Assembly (NCBI GenBank): GCA_963742925.1
Contig: CAVUNV010000009.1
Coordinates: forward strand, 62,001-126,000
Length of the DNA: 64,000 nt
Source of the DNA: PALSA-612 sp963742925
GTDB lineage: Bacteria; Actinomycetota; Thermoleophilia; Gaiellales; Gaiellaceae
Direction of reading: 5' to 3'
Positions 46,416 through 54,479 of the stretch are shown here, piece by piece (within the stretch, counting starts at the first letter, position 1; the number at the start of each line of letters is the position of its first letter). The notes beneath the pieces were generated by a model. The model was not told the DNA's origin. It searched no databases and worked only from the letters and a program-made list of their open reading frames with translations. The position numbers and the translations under genes were made by a program.

Positions 46416-47849
46416 GGCGACGAGCGATGCCAGCGCCCGGCGTACGTCCTCGTCGGGGAGCTCGACGCCGCGCACCGGCTTTCCGGGAGCCTCGAGCAGC
46501 ACGAGCTTGACGCGGCCGCCCTCGATCTTCTTGTCGCGGCCGAGCGCGGCCCAGGCCCGTTCGAGGCCGACCCGGACCGGCCGCGGATCGAGCACACGGT
46601 CGGCATCCTCGGCGACGGCCGGGTCGAGGCCGAGGTGGTCGACCGACAGCCGAAGCGCGGCCCTGAGGCCGAGCGCCACCGCCTCGCCGTGCGTGATCTC
46701 CTCGTACCCCGCCGCCGTCTCCAGCGCGTGGGCGAACGTGTGGCCGAGGTTGAGGACGGCGCGCTCGCCGCGGTCCTCCGGGTCGCGCAGGCAGACGGCC
46801 GTCTTGAAGAGCGCACAGCGGCGGACGAGGTCGGCATCGGGAAGCTCCCAGACTCGCTCGCCGGCGAGCAAGCCCGTCTTGACCACCTCGGCCAGACCGG
46901 CCTGGCGCTCGCTCTCGGGCAGCGTCTCGAGGACGGCCGGGTCGATCACCGTCCGCACCGGCCAGTGGAAGGCGCCGACCAGGTTCTTGCCCTGAGGGAG
47001 ATCGACGGCCGTCTTGCCGCCGATCGCCGCGTCCACCTGCGCCACGAGCGTGGTCGGCACGGCGACCCAGGGGACGCCGCGGAGATAGGTGGCCGCGACG
47101 AAGCCTCCGACGTCGGTGGTCGTCCCGCCGCCCAGGGCGACCAGGGTCCCGGCGCGCTCGAGCCGGAGCTCCTGCCAGAGCCGCTCGCACACCGCGACGG
47201 TCTTCGCCTCCTCCCCACGCGGGACCGTGTGCGTCGAGGCGAGGCGGCCGCCGAGCGCGAGCTGCGCGTCGGCGCCGTACACGCCCGCAACGTGGGCGTC
47301 GGCGATCAGCGCCACCGGACCGTCCCCAGGCACCAGCTCGTCGAGCAGCTCGAGCGCGCCGACGTGGACGTGGACGCCGCCGGCCGCGAGCACGACGTCG
47401 TCCGCGCCGCGCGCGACCACGTCCGCGGTCTCCTCGTAGACCGGCAGGCGCTCGTCGTAGAGCCGGCGGAACGCCTCCTCGTCCTGCGCCAGCGGCCGCT
47501 CGCTCGACCGCGCCCGCTCCCAGGCCGAGTCCACGCCGACGTCGAGCAGCACCGCCGTCGCGCGCTCGCGGAGCAAGCGCCGCGTCGCCTCGGACCCGAG
47601 CGCGCCGCCCCCGAGGGCGATCACCTTCGGCTCCCTCGACGACAGCGCCCGTGAGGCCATGTCCTCCTCGATCTCGCGGAAGCCCTGCTCGCCCCAGGAG
47701 TTGAAGATCTCGGCGATCGTGTCGTCCGCGTTCGCCTCGATCTCGCGGTCGACGTCGACGAACGGCCGGCCGATGCGCGCCGCGACCTCCTCGCCCAGCG
47801 TCGACTTGCCGGCTCCCATGAAGCCGATCAGCGCGACGTGCTTGCTCAG
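46413..47849 (-). CDS. aroKB: Fused shikimate kinase / 3-dehydroquinate synthase
   Basis: About 478 residues. Kinase part (1-165): P-loop GFMGAGKSTLGEEVAARIG, VDVDREIEANAD and VIALGGGAL. Synthase part (170-478): RGEEAKTVAVCERLW, GGGTTTDVGGFVAATYLRG, PTTLVAQVDAAIGGKTAVDL and the metal His in LNLGHTFAHALE. It catalyses steps 5 and 2 of the shikimate pathway. ATG 47819 would cut off the first P-loop Gly and strand; the only upstream start in frame is CTG 47849, which overlaps the aroC stop as CTGA. Confidence 0.9.
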   Translation of the reverse strand: MSKHVALIGFMGAGKSTLGEEVAARIGRPFVDVDREIEANADDTIAEIFNSWGEQGFREIEEDMASRALSSREPKVIALGGGALGSEATRRLLRERATAVLLDVGVDSAWERARSSERPLAQDEEAFRRLYDERLPVYEETADVVARGADDVVLAAGGVHVHVGALELLDELVPGDGPVALIADAHVAGVYGADAQLALGGRLASTHTVPRGEEAKTVAVCERLWQELRLERAGTLVALGGGTTTDVGGFVAATYLRGVPWVAVPTTLVAQVDAAIGGKTAVDLPQGKNLVGAFHWPVRTVIDPAVLETLPESERQAGLAEVVKTGLLAGERVWELPDADLVRRCALFKTAVCLRDPEDRGERAVLNLGHTFAHALETAAGYEEITHGEAVALGLRAALRLSVDHLGLDPAVAEDADRVLDPRPVRVGLERAWAALGRDKKIEGGRVKLVLLEAPGKPVRGVELPDEDVRRALASLVA

Positions 47850-48946
47850 CGGGGAGACCAGTCGATCCGCTCCAGATACGCCTTGTGGGCTGCGACGAAA
47901 TCGCCGATCGCGTCGCCGCCGAACTTCTCGCGCGCCGCGCGCGCGAGCTCGAACGCGACGGCCGCCTCGGCCACGACGGCCAGGGCCTCGACGGCGGACG
48001 TGTCAGAGCGCTCGACGAGCGCCTCGGCGGGCTCGCCGGTGGCGAGATCGACCGTCTGGAGCGGCCGCATCAGCGTGGGCAGCGGCTTCATCGCCGCGCG
48101 GACGACGACCTCCTCGCCGTTCGAGATTCCCGCCTCGATGCCGCCGGCGTGGTTCGTCTCGCGGCGCAGGCCGCCCTCGCCGCGCAGGATCTCGTCGTGC
48201 GCGCCGGAGCCCCGCAGCGGCGCGAGCCCGAAGCCCTCGCCGATCTCGACCCCTTTCACGGCCTGGATTCCCATCAGCGCGAAGGCGAGCCGGGCGTCGA
48301 GCCGCTCCTCCTTCGTCGCGTAGGAGCCGAGGCCCGGCGGGACGCCGCGGGCACGCACCTCCACGATGCCGCCGAGCGTCTCGCGGTCGGCACGCGCGGC
48401 GTCGACGGCCTCACGCCGTTCCTCGTCGCCCTGCGCGCCGCCGATCTCGAGCACGGTGCCCGCCACCTCGACGCCGATCTCGCGCAGCAGCGCCTTCGCG
48501 ACCGCGCCGGCGGCGACGGAGACCGCGGTGTGGCGCGCGCTCGCGCGCTCGAGCGCGTCGCGCACGTCGTCGAGGCCGTACTTCATCGCGCCCGCCAGGT
48601 CGGCATGCCCGGGCCGTGGAACTGTCACCGGCTTCGTCCCCTTGCCCGCCGGGTCGCCCTCCGGGGGCCACGGGCTCATCCCCCACGTCCAGTTCTTGTG
48701 ATCGCGGTTCCGGACGACGAGCGCGAGCGGCGTGCCGAGCGTGCGACCGTGGCGGAGGCCGGCGAGCACGTCGACCTCGTCGGTCTCGATCTGCTGCCGG
48801 GGGCTGCGCCCGTAGCCCTGCTGGCGGCGGCGCAGGTCGGCATCGATCGCGGCGCGGTCGAGGACGAGCCCGGCCGGCAGCCCGGTCAGAATCGCGACGA
48901 GCGCCGGGCCGTGCGACTCGCCGGCTGTGGTGAGCCCGAGCGTCAT
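47846..48946 (-). CDS. aroC: Chorismate synthase
   Basis: 366 residues, ATG 48946. FMN-dependent signature segments: TTAGESHGPALVAILTGLPA, RRRQQGYGRSPRQQIETDEV, RPGHADLAGAMKYG, RASARHTAVSVAAGAVAK and RRETNHAGGIEAGISNGEEV. Converts EPSP to chorismate. Follows aroE with 10 bases and precedes aroKB. Confidence 0.95.
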   Translation of the reverse strand: MTLGLTTAGESHGPALVAILTGLPAGLVLDRAAIDADLRRRQQGYGRSPRQQIETDEVDVLAGLRHGRTLGTPLALVVRNRDHKNWTWGMSPWPPEGDPAGKGTKPVTVPRPGHADLAGAMKYGLDDVRDALERASARHTAVSVAAGAVAKALLREIGVEVAGTVLEIGGAQGDEERREAVDAARADRETLGGIVEVRARGVPPGLGSYATKEERLDARLAFALMGIQAVKGVEIGEGFGLAPLRGSGAHDEILRGEGGLRRETNHAGGIEAGISNGEEVVVRAAMKPLPTLMRPLQTVDLATGEPAEALVERSDTSAVEALAVVAEAAVAFELARAAREKFGGDAIGDFVAAHKAYLERIDWSPR

Positions 48947-48953
48947 GCCGTGA

Positions 48954-48959
48954 AGCCTA
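48954..48959 (-). promoter_or_regulatory. -10 of leaderless aroC, built on the aroE stop codon
   Basis: TAGGCT, seven bases, then ATG 48946. The TAG at 48959-48957 is the restored stop of aroE. Confidence 0.4.
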
Positions 48960-49683
48960 TGGGCGGATGGCGGCGCGCATGACGTCGAGCGGTGCGGCGA
49001 TGCCCGTCCAGCGCTCGAACGAGGCCGCTCCCTGTCGCACGAGCACCTCGAGGCCGTCGATCACCCGGCAGCCGGCGGCGCGGGCGGCCGCGACGTGGGC
49101 GCGTGTCGCGCCCGTCCGGGAGGTACGCGAGCTCGATCAGCGTCTGATCGGGCCGCGGCTCGAACAGCAGCTCGTCCTTGACCGGCGTCGCGTGCACGAC
49201 GAGGTCGGCGCCGGCGGTCTCGGGCGGCCATGTCCCCCGGCGCGCGAACGCCTCGACCGGGATCCCGCGGGCCTGGAGCGCGGCGATCCACGCCGCCGCC
49301 GCACCGCCGCCGCCGACGACCGCCGCGCTTCGCGGAGCGACCTCGTCGAGCGCCTCGGCGTCGGTGCTCGAGCCGAGTACGCGGCCGTTCCGGATCACGA
49401 GCGTGTTGACCGAGCCCGCCCGCTCGGCCGACTCGTCGAGTGAGTGGCAGTACGGAATGACGGTCACCTTGTGCGGGATCGTGACGTTCGCGCCCGCGAA
49501 GCCGAGCGCGACCAGCCCGTCGACCGCGACGTCGAGCGCGGCATGCTCCACGGGAAGCGGGACGTAGGCCCAGTCGAGCCCGCGCGCCGCGAAGGCCGCG
49601 TTCTGCATCCGCGGAGACAGCGACCCGGAGACCGGGTCTCCGATCAGCCCGACGAGCGTCGTCGTGCCCTCGATCTCGGCCAC
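48957..49683 (-). CDS. aroE: Shikimate dehydrogenase, one extra base
   Basis: GTG 49683 (VAEIEGTTTLVGLIGDPVSG); a TTG at 49716 is less likely. Substrate site SGSLSPRMQNAAF and NVTIPHKV (catalytic Lys), then the NADP-binding VVGGGGAAAAWIAALQA. Removing one base near 49110 converts a junk tail into LPDGATRAHVAAARAAGCRV ... MRAAIRP with stop at 48957; 241 residues, at the short end of the family. Reduces 3-dehydroshikimate. Confidence 0.92.
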
Positions 49684-49689
49684 GCGGTG

Positions 49690-49695
49690 AGTATC
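49690..49695 (-). promoter_or_regulatory. Predicted -10 of leaderless aroE operon
   Basis: GATACT, six bases, then GTG 49683; the first promoter of the aro run. Confidence 0.45.
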
Positions 49696-49726
49696 GCCGG
49701 AGGTACGGACTGGCAAGCGTCGTTGT

Positions 49727-49748
49727 CATAATGTAAAGTCTCTTTACA
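49727..49748 (+). promoter_or_regulatory. Perfect palindromic operator next to a -10 box
   Basis: CATAAT (49727-49732) as -10, overlapping TGTAAAG-TCT-CTTTACA (49732-49748), a perfect 7-bp inverted repeat over the expected transcription start of the HTH gene at 49756. It is AT-rich in a GC-rich background. Likely the binding site of that HTH protein. Confidence 0.6.
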
Positions 49749-49755
49749 CAGTGCG

Positions 49756-50073
49756 ATGAGCGAGATCGAGAAGGCCAAGCAGATCCTGAGCGCCGAGCGG
49801 GAGACCGTACTCGCCGGGCTTGCCGACGAGCGCGCGGCGGCCGAGCGGGCGGCGGAGGAGCAGCGCCGCTGGCGCGCCGACGTCCAGGCGCTGCTCGAGC
49901 GGGGCCGGTCGGTCGGCCTGTCCGTCGCGGAGATGGCCGACGCGCTCGGCATCAGCCGCCAGTGGACGAACCACCTCGCCAAGCACGCCGTGGACAAGGA
50001 GATCCGGAAGCGCGCAGCGTCGCTTCCGCCGGGGTTCCGGACGGTCGACTTCGGCTCGCCGCCTGCCGAGTGA
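49756..50073 (+). CDS. Small HTH DNA-binding protein with N-terminal coiled coil
   Basis: 105 residues. Residues 3-50 are a charged amphipathic helix (EIEKAKQILSAERETVLAGL, DERAAAERAAEEQRRWRADV), then SVGLSVAEMADALGISRQWT NHL, a clear helix-turn-helix like those of small excisionase/sigma-region-4 type regulators. The C-terminal 25 residues are basic then Pro-rich. A palindromic operator lies across its promoter, so autoregulation is likely; divergent from the aro operon, which it might also affect. Confidence 0.7.
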   Translation: MSEIEKAKQILSAERETVLAGLADERAAAERAAEEQRRWRADVQALLERGRSVGLSVAEMADALGISRQWTNHLAKHAVDKEIRKRAASLPPGFRTVDFGSPPAE

Positions 50074-50181
50074 GCCGGGATTCGGCTGCAAGGCCACGCG
50101 CTTTCCTTGGCGGCGAAGCCCGGGCTTTGCTCGGGCGTAGCTCTTGGCGCGCAGAGACGCGACCACAAGGGGAAGGGGGTT

Positions 50182-50210
50182 CATGGGGGAAACCGGCTGT
50201 TTCCCCCGTG
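50182..50210. terminator. CATGGGGGAAAC hairpin, copy 1
   Basis: Stem CATGGGGGAAAC / GTTTCCCCCGTG with loop CGGCT, one G-T pair, 4 bases past the mltG stop. Preceded on the + strand by GGGGAAGGGGGTT. Almost identical to the hairpin at 57324-57352 after the 6S RNA, so a reused terminator module. Confidence 0.6.
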
Positions 50211-50213
50211 CCA

Positions 50214-51043
50214 CTAGCCGTAGCCGTTCGCGGCCAGGAACTGCTGGAACGCCGCGTAGCTCGCCGTGAAGAACTGGTGCTTGCTGTTCTTCTTCCGCGC
50301 GTAGTAGAGGTAGTCGACGTGCGCCGGGTGGGCGGCGGCCTGGATCGACGCCAGGCCCGGGTTGCCGATCGGGGTCGGCGGCAGGCCGCGGAACTTCCGG
50401 ACGTTGTAGGGCGAGTTCGAGTGCAGGTCAGACTGGGTGATCGACCGGGTCGACGGGATGTTCAGGCCGTAGCGCAGTGCAGCGTCGATCCCGATCGGCA
50501 CGTGCAGGTGCAGACGGTTGTAGATCACCGCCGCGACGAGGCGCCGCTCGGACGGGACGACCACCTCCCGCTCGATCATCGACGCGATCGTGAGCACGTC
50601 GTAGCGCGTCAGGTTCTTCGAGCGTGCGTAGCGCATGTCGACGCGCCGCCAGCTCTGCCGGAACGCCGTGAGCTGGCGCCCCACGAAGTGCCGAGCGGTC
50701 TCGTTGGAGAAGAACGCGTACTTCGCCGGGAACAGGAAGCCCTCGAGCGAGCGGCGCTTGCCGTCGCCCGCGAACGTGCCGGGCAGGGCGGACGAGGCGG
50801 TACGCGGCCAGGTAGCCGGCGGACGTGATCCTCGGGGTCACGTGCCGGCGTTGCTCGGCGATCCTGCGGACTGCGTCGATCCGACCGGCCATCTCGGCGC
50901 GGGTGAAGCCCTCCGGGAAGACGACGTGCAGGACCTTCGGTCCCGCCGCGACGGTGGGCTTCGGCTTCGCCGAGCCGCCGCAGCCCGCGATCACCACCAC
51001 CGCGCTCGCCGCGACGGCGAGCGCTAGCGCTCGCGCAGCCCAC
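50214..51043 (-). CDS. mltG: Endolytic murein transglycosylase MltG, one internal extra base
   Basis: The N-terminal membrane helix (LALAVAASAVVVIAGC) and FPEGFTRAEMAGRI are in one frame; after one extra base near 50797 comes SALPGTFAGDGKRRSLEGFL, then VLTIASMIEREVVVPSERRL with the catalytic Glu, YNRLHLHVPIGIDAAL and PYNVRKFRGLPPTPIGNPGL, the YceG hallmark. GTG 51043 becomes the natural start once an extra G at 51039-51041 is removed, giving 275 residues. MltG cuts nascent glycan strands at the membrane. Confidence 0.9.
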
Positions 51044-51396
51044 TCGAGATACGTCGTCAGGAGATGAGCCGCGGCGCGCGCGTCGTCTCCGCCCGCGAGC
51101 ACGGATGTGAAGCGCTCGTCGAAGAGCTCCACCGGACAGTCGACGGCATCGCGGAGCGTCTCCACGAAACGCTCCGTCTCCTGCGCCTGCTCGCCGTGCT
51201 CGCCCCGCAGCGTCAGCGGCAGCCCGACGACGATGCTGTCCGGGCCCTCCTCCGCGATCAGGGCGCGCAGACGGGTGAGGCCGGCCTCGGTGCCGACCCG
51301 CTCGACGACGCCGAGTGGCCGCGCAATCGTGCCGGTCGGATCCGACACCGCCACGCCCGTTCGCGCCGAGCCGTAGTCCAGCGCCAGCACCTTCAC
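51024..51396 (-). CDS. ruvX: RuvX/YqgF, putative pre-16S rRNA nuclease
   Basis: GTG 51396, overlapping the alaS stop as GTGA. RNase H-like fold: VLALDYGSARTGVAVSD (catalytic Asp), IVVGLPLTLRGEHGEQAQET (Glu) and VELFDERFTSV (Glu). As printed the frame runs on into mltG, but removing one G of the GGG at 51039-51041 ends it as TYLEWLRER plus TAG, 123 residues, and creates the mltG start. YqgF processes the 5' end of 16S rRNA. Confidence 0.9.
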
Positions 51397-53907
51397 GAAA
51401 GCGCGGCGACGAGCAGCTCTTGCCCTGCGTCGAGCGCCTCGTCGAGCTTCTCGGGCTCTTTCCCGCCGGCCTCGGCGAAGTCGGGCCGGCCGCCCCCACC
51501 GCCCTTGACGAGCCCCGCGATCTCGCGGATCACCTGTGCCGCGTCGAGGCCGCGCTCGACGAGGCTCTTGTCGATGTTGAGGACGAGCTGCGCCCGCCCG
51601 TCGATCCGCGCGCCGAGCAGCACGGCACCCACCTTCCGCTGCTGCTTGATCCGGTCGGACAGGTCCCGGAGCGGCAACGCGGAGCCCTTCACCTCGATGA
51701 CGGCGAGGCTCCCGTCCTCGTAGCGCACGACCAGATCCTCCTCCGCGGCCGCGGCCGGCTGCTTGCGCTGCTCCCGCCGCACCCGCTCGAGCTCGCCGCG
51801 CAGCTCGTCCGCCTCGTGCGAGCGCCCGTGCAGCAGCGCATAGGCCTCGCCGGACGTGACCGCCTCGATCCGCCGCGCGCCCGCGCCGACCGAGCTCTCG
51901 GACAGGATCGCGAACGGCCCGATCTCCGCCGTCCAGCGCACGTGCGTGCCGCCGCAGAGCTCGGTCGAGAAGCCCGGGATCTCGATCACGCGCACCTCGT
52001 CGCCGTACTTCTCGCCGAACAGCATCATCGCGCCGAGCTTGCGCGCCTCGGCGATCGGCACGACGTACTGCCGCACGGGCAGGTTCTCGAACACCTTCCG
52101 GTTGACGATCTCCTCGACCCGGTGGCGCTCCTCGGCGCTCAGCGCTTCGGAGTGGGTGAAGTCGAAGCGGAGCTTGTCGGGCCTGACCGCGGAGCCCGCC
52201 TGCTTGACGTGGTCGCCGAGCACATCGCGCAGCGCCTGGTGGAGAAGGTGCGTCGCCGTGTGGTTCGCCATCGTCGGGAAAGCGGTGCGACCAGGAGACG
52301 ACGGCGCGCACACGGTCCCCGACCGCGAAGCCCTCGCCCTGGAAGGTCAGCACCTGGTCGTCGCCGACTCTCGCCGCCCGGACGAGATCGGCGCGCGCGC
52401 CCGTCTCGTCGTGCTCGATGAAGCCGAGGTCGGAGACCTGCCCGCCGCCCTCGGCGTAGAAGGGCGACTCGTGGAGCTTGGCGTCGAAGAGCCCGTCCTC
52501 GCGCGGCTCGAGGGCCGAGATCGCGGTCAGCACCTCGGTCTTCTCGTAGCCGACGAACTCGGTCGGGCGCTCGCCGATCACCCGTACCTCGAACCCGGCC
52601 GCCGAGCGTGAGCGCTCGCGCTGCTCGTCCATCAGGCGCTTGAACTCGTCCTCGTCGACCGGCAGGCCGCGCTCGCGCGCCAGCTCCTGCGTCAGCTCGA
52701 ACGGAAAGCCGTACGTGTCGTGGAGCCGGAACGCATCCTCGCCCGAGACGGTCTCGGCACCGGCGGCCACCTCCTCGAAGAGCCGCATCCCGCGCGACAG
52801 CGTTCGCGAGAAGCTCTCCTCCTCCGCCGTCAGGATGCGCGCGATCTCCGCCCGGTGCTCCGGCAGCTCCGGATACGCCTCGCCCATCTGCTCGACGACG
52901 ACGTCGGCGAGCCGGGAGAGGAACGGCGGCTCGAGCCCGATCCGCCCTGCCTGCTGGACGGCGCGGCGGGCGACCCTGCGCATCACGTAGCCGCGACCCT
53001 CGTTGGACGGGACGACGCCCTCGGCGGCGAGGAAGGTGAGCCCGCGCCCGTGGTCGGCGAGGATGCGGTGCGCCTTCGTCGCCTCCGAGCTGTCGCCGTA
53101 CGCGACGCCGGACTGCTGCTCGATCCAGGCCATGATCTCCTGGAAGCCGTCCGTGTCGTAGATGGAGCCGACCTGCTGCAGGATGCGGGCGGCGCGCTCG
53201 AGGCCCATGCCCGTGTCGATGTTCTGCTTCGGGAGCGGCGTCAGCGACCCGTCGGCGTGCAGCTCGAACTCCATGAACACGAGGTTCCAGAACTCGAGGA
53301 AGCGCTCGCACTCGCAGCCCGGCGCACAGTCGGGGCGGCCACAGCCGGCCTCGGGGCCCCAGTCGTAGAACATCTCCGAGTCGGGGCCACAGGGGCCGGG
53401 GCCGCCGACCGACCAGAAGTTGTGCTCGCGCGGCAGCCGGACGATCCGCTCCGGCGGCATGCCCATCCGCTCCCAGGCCGCCACGGCCACCTCGTCCTCG
53501 TCGAGCCCGAGCCCCGGGTCGCCCGCGAACACGCTCACCCAGATCCGGCCGAGGTCGAGCTTCATGTGGTCGAACATGAACTCCCACGCGAACTCGACGG
53601 CCCCGTCCTTGAAGTACTGCCCGAACGAGAAGTTGCCGAGCATCTCGAAGTAGGTCAGGTGGTAGCCGTCGAGGCCGACCTCGTCGATGTCAGGCGTGCG
53701 GAAGACCTTTTGCGCGGTCGTGAGGAGCGGAGCCGGCGGCTGCTCGCGGCCGAGGAAGAACGGCATCAGCGGCTGCATTCCGGCCGACGTGAGCAGCGTG
53801 GAGCGATCCTCGGGGCGCGGGATCAGCGGCCAGGAGGGATGGAACGCGTGGCCCTTGGACTCGAAGAAGGCCCGGTAGCCCTGGCGGAGCTCGGCGGTCG
53901 TGCGCAC
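51393..53907 (-). CDS. alaS: Alanyl-tRNA synthetase, one extra base
   Basis: GTG 53907. Class II core: FHPSWPLIPRPEDRSTLLTS, QKVFRTPDIDEVG, YHLTYFEMLGNFSFGQYFKD, DTGMGLERAARILQ. Editing domain HTATHLLHQALR and CGGTHV; C-Ala domain with GGGGGRPDFAEAGGK. One extra base (A of GGGAAAGCG, 52279-52281) separates VVSWSHRF from FPTMANHTATHLL; corrected length 837 residues. First of the alaS-ruvX-mltG run. Confidence 0.95.
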
Positions 53908-53914
53908 GGGATCG

Positions 53915-53920
53915 ATTCTA
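53915..53920 (-). promoter_or_regulatory. Predicted -10 of leaderless alaS
   Basis: TAGAAT, seven bases, then GTG 53907. Confidence 0.45.
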
Positions 53921-53955
53921 GGCGCCGGGCGAACCGGCTCTTCGGGACACGTCTG

Positions 53956-53981
53956 AGTGACTGTCCCATGGGACAGTCACT
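53956..53981. terminator. Perfect 26-base palindrome between DUF948 and alaS
   Basis: Arms AGTGACTGTCC and GGACAGTCACT around CATG, with no mismatch; 19 bases beyond the DUF948 stop. Lacks a T-tract. It may terminate DUF948 transcripts or act as an operator upstream of the alaS promoter. Confidence 0.5.
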
Positions 53982-53999
53982 AGGACAGGGCCGGAAGGG

Positions 54000-54470
54000 T
54001 CAGGGGCGAGTCGAGCCGGGGCGGCCGGCCTGGTCCAGGTCGTCGGAGAGATCGGCCATGCGGCGGGCGGCCGCGTCCTTTGCCGTCTTGACCGCCTCGT
54101 CCACGTCCCGGTTCGCCACGAACGACGAGAAACCGTGGCGGATCGCGGCCGCGAGGCCCGCCAGCGCTTCGACCGGCGCCGTGATGAGCGCGCTCACGGC
54201 CCGGATCGCCCTGTCCACGGCGGTCACGGCCTCGACGGTGCTGTCCGTCATCACGTCGAGCTTGTCGAGCTGGGTGTTGACCCGGTCGAGCGTGCCACCC
54301 GTCTTGTTGATCACGGGCAGCACTTCCTGCTCGGTGTTCCTCACGGTCGTGCGCAGCTGGGAGAGAAGGACGCCGGCCCTCCAGAACGCGTATCCGATCG
54401 CAAGCCCGACGACGATCAGGAAGAGGGCGAGGACGACGTCGAGCGCTTCGTTGGTCGTGACCGCGAGCAC
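54000..54470 (-). CDS. DUF948-family membrane protein
   Basis: 156 residues, GTG start. One N-terminal helix (EALDVVLALFLIVVGLAIGY), then a long coiled region LLSQLRTTVRNTEQEVLPVI, NKTGGTLDRVNTQLDKLDVM and SALITAPVEALAGLAAAIRH, the DUF948 pattern. Often found between mnmA and alaS in actinobacteria, as here. Role unknown; proposed envelope scaffold. Confidence 0.8.
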   Translation of the reverse strand: MLAVTTNEALDVVLALFLIVVGLAIGYAFWRAGVLLSQLRTTVRNTEQEVLPVINKTGGTLDRVNTQLDKLDVMTDSTVEAVTAVDRAIRAVSALITAPVEALAGLAAAIRHGFSSFVANRDVDEAVKTAKDAAARRMADLSDDLDQAGRPGSTRP

Positions 54471-54479
54471 GTGGCGATC

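Noticed and set aside
49756..50073. Antitoxin of a toxin-antitoxin pair
   Set aside because: No adjacent small toxin-like ORF exists on either strand; the neighbours are aroE and mltG.
50428..51396. Apparent RuvX-MltG fusion protein
   Set aside because: The continuous frame has no MltG start codon, but removing one G at 51039-51041 gives both a RuvX stop and an MltG GTG start, so a base error explains it better.
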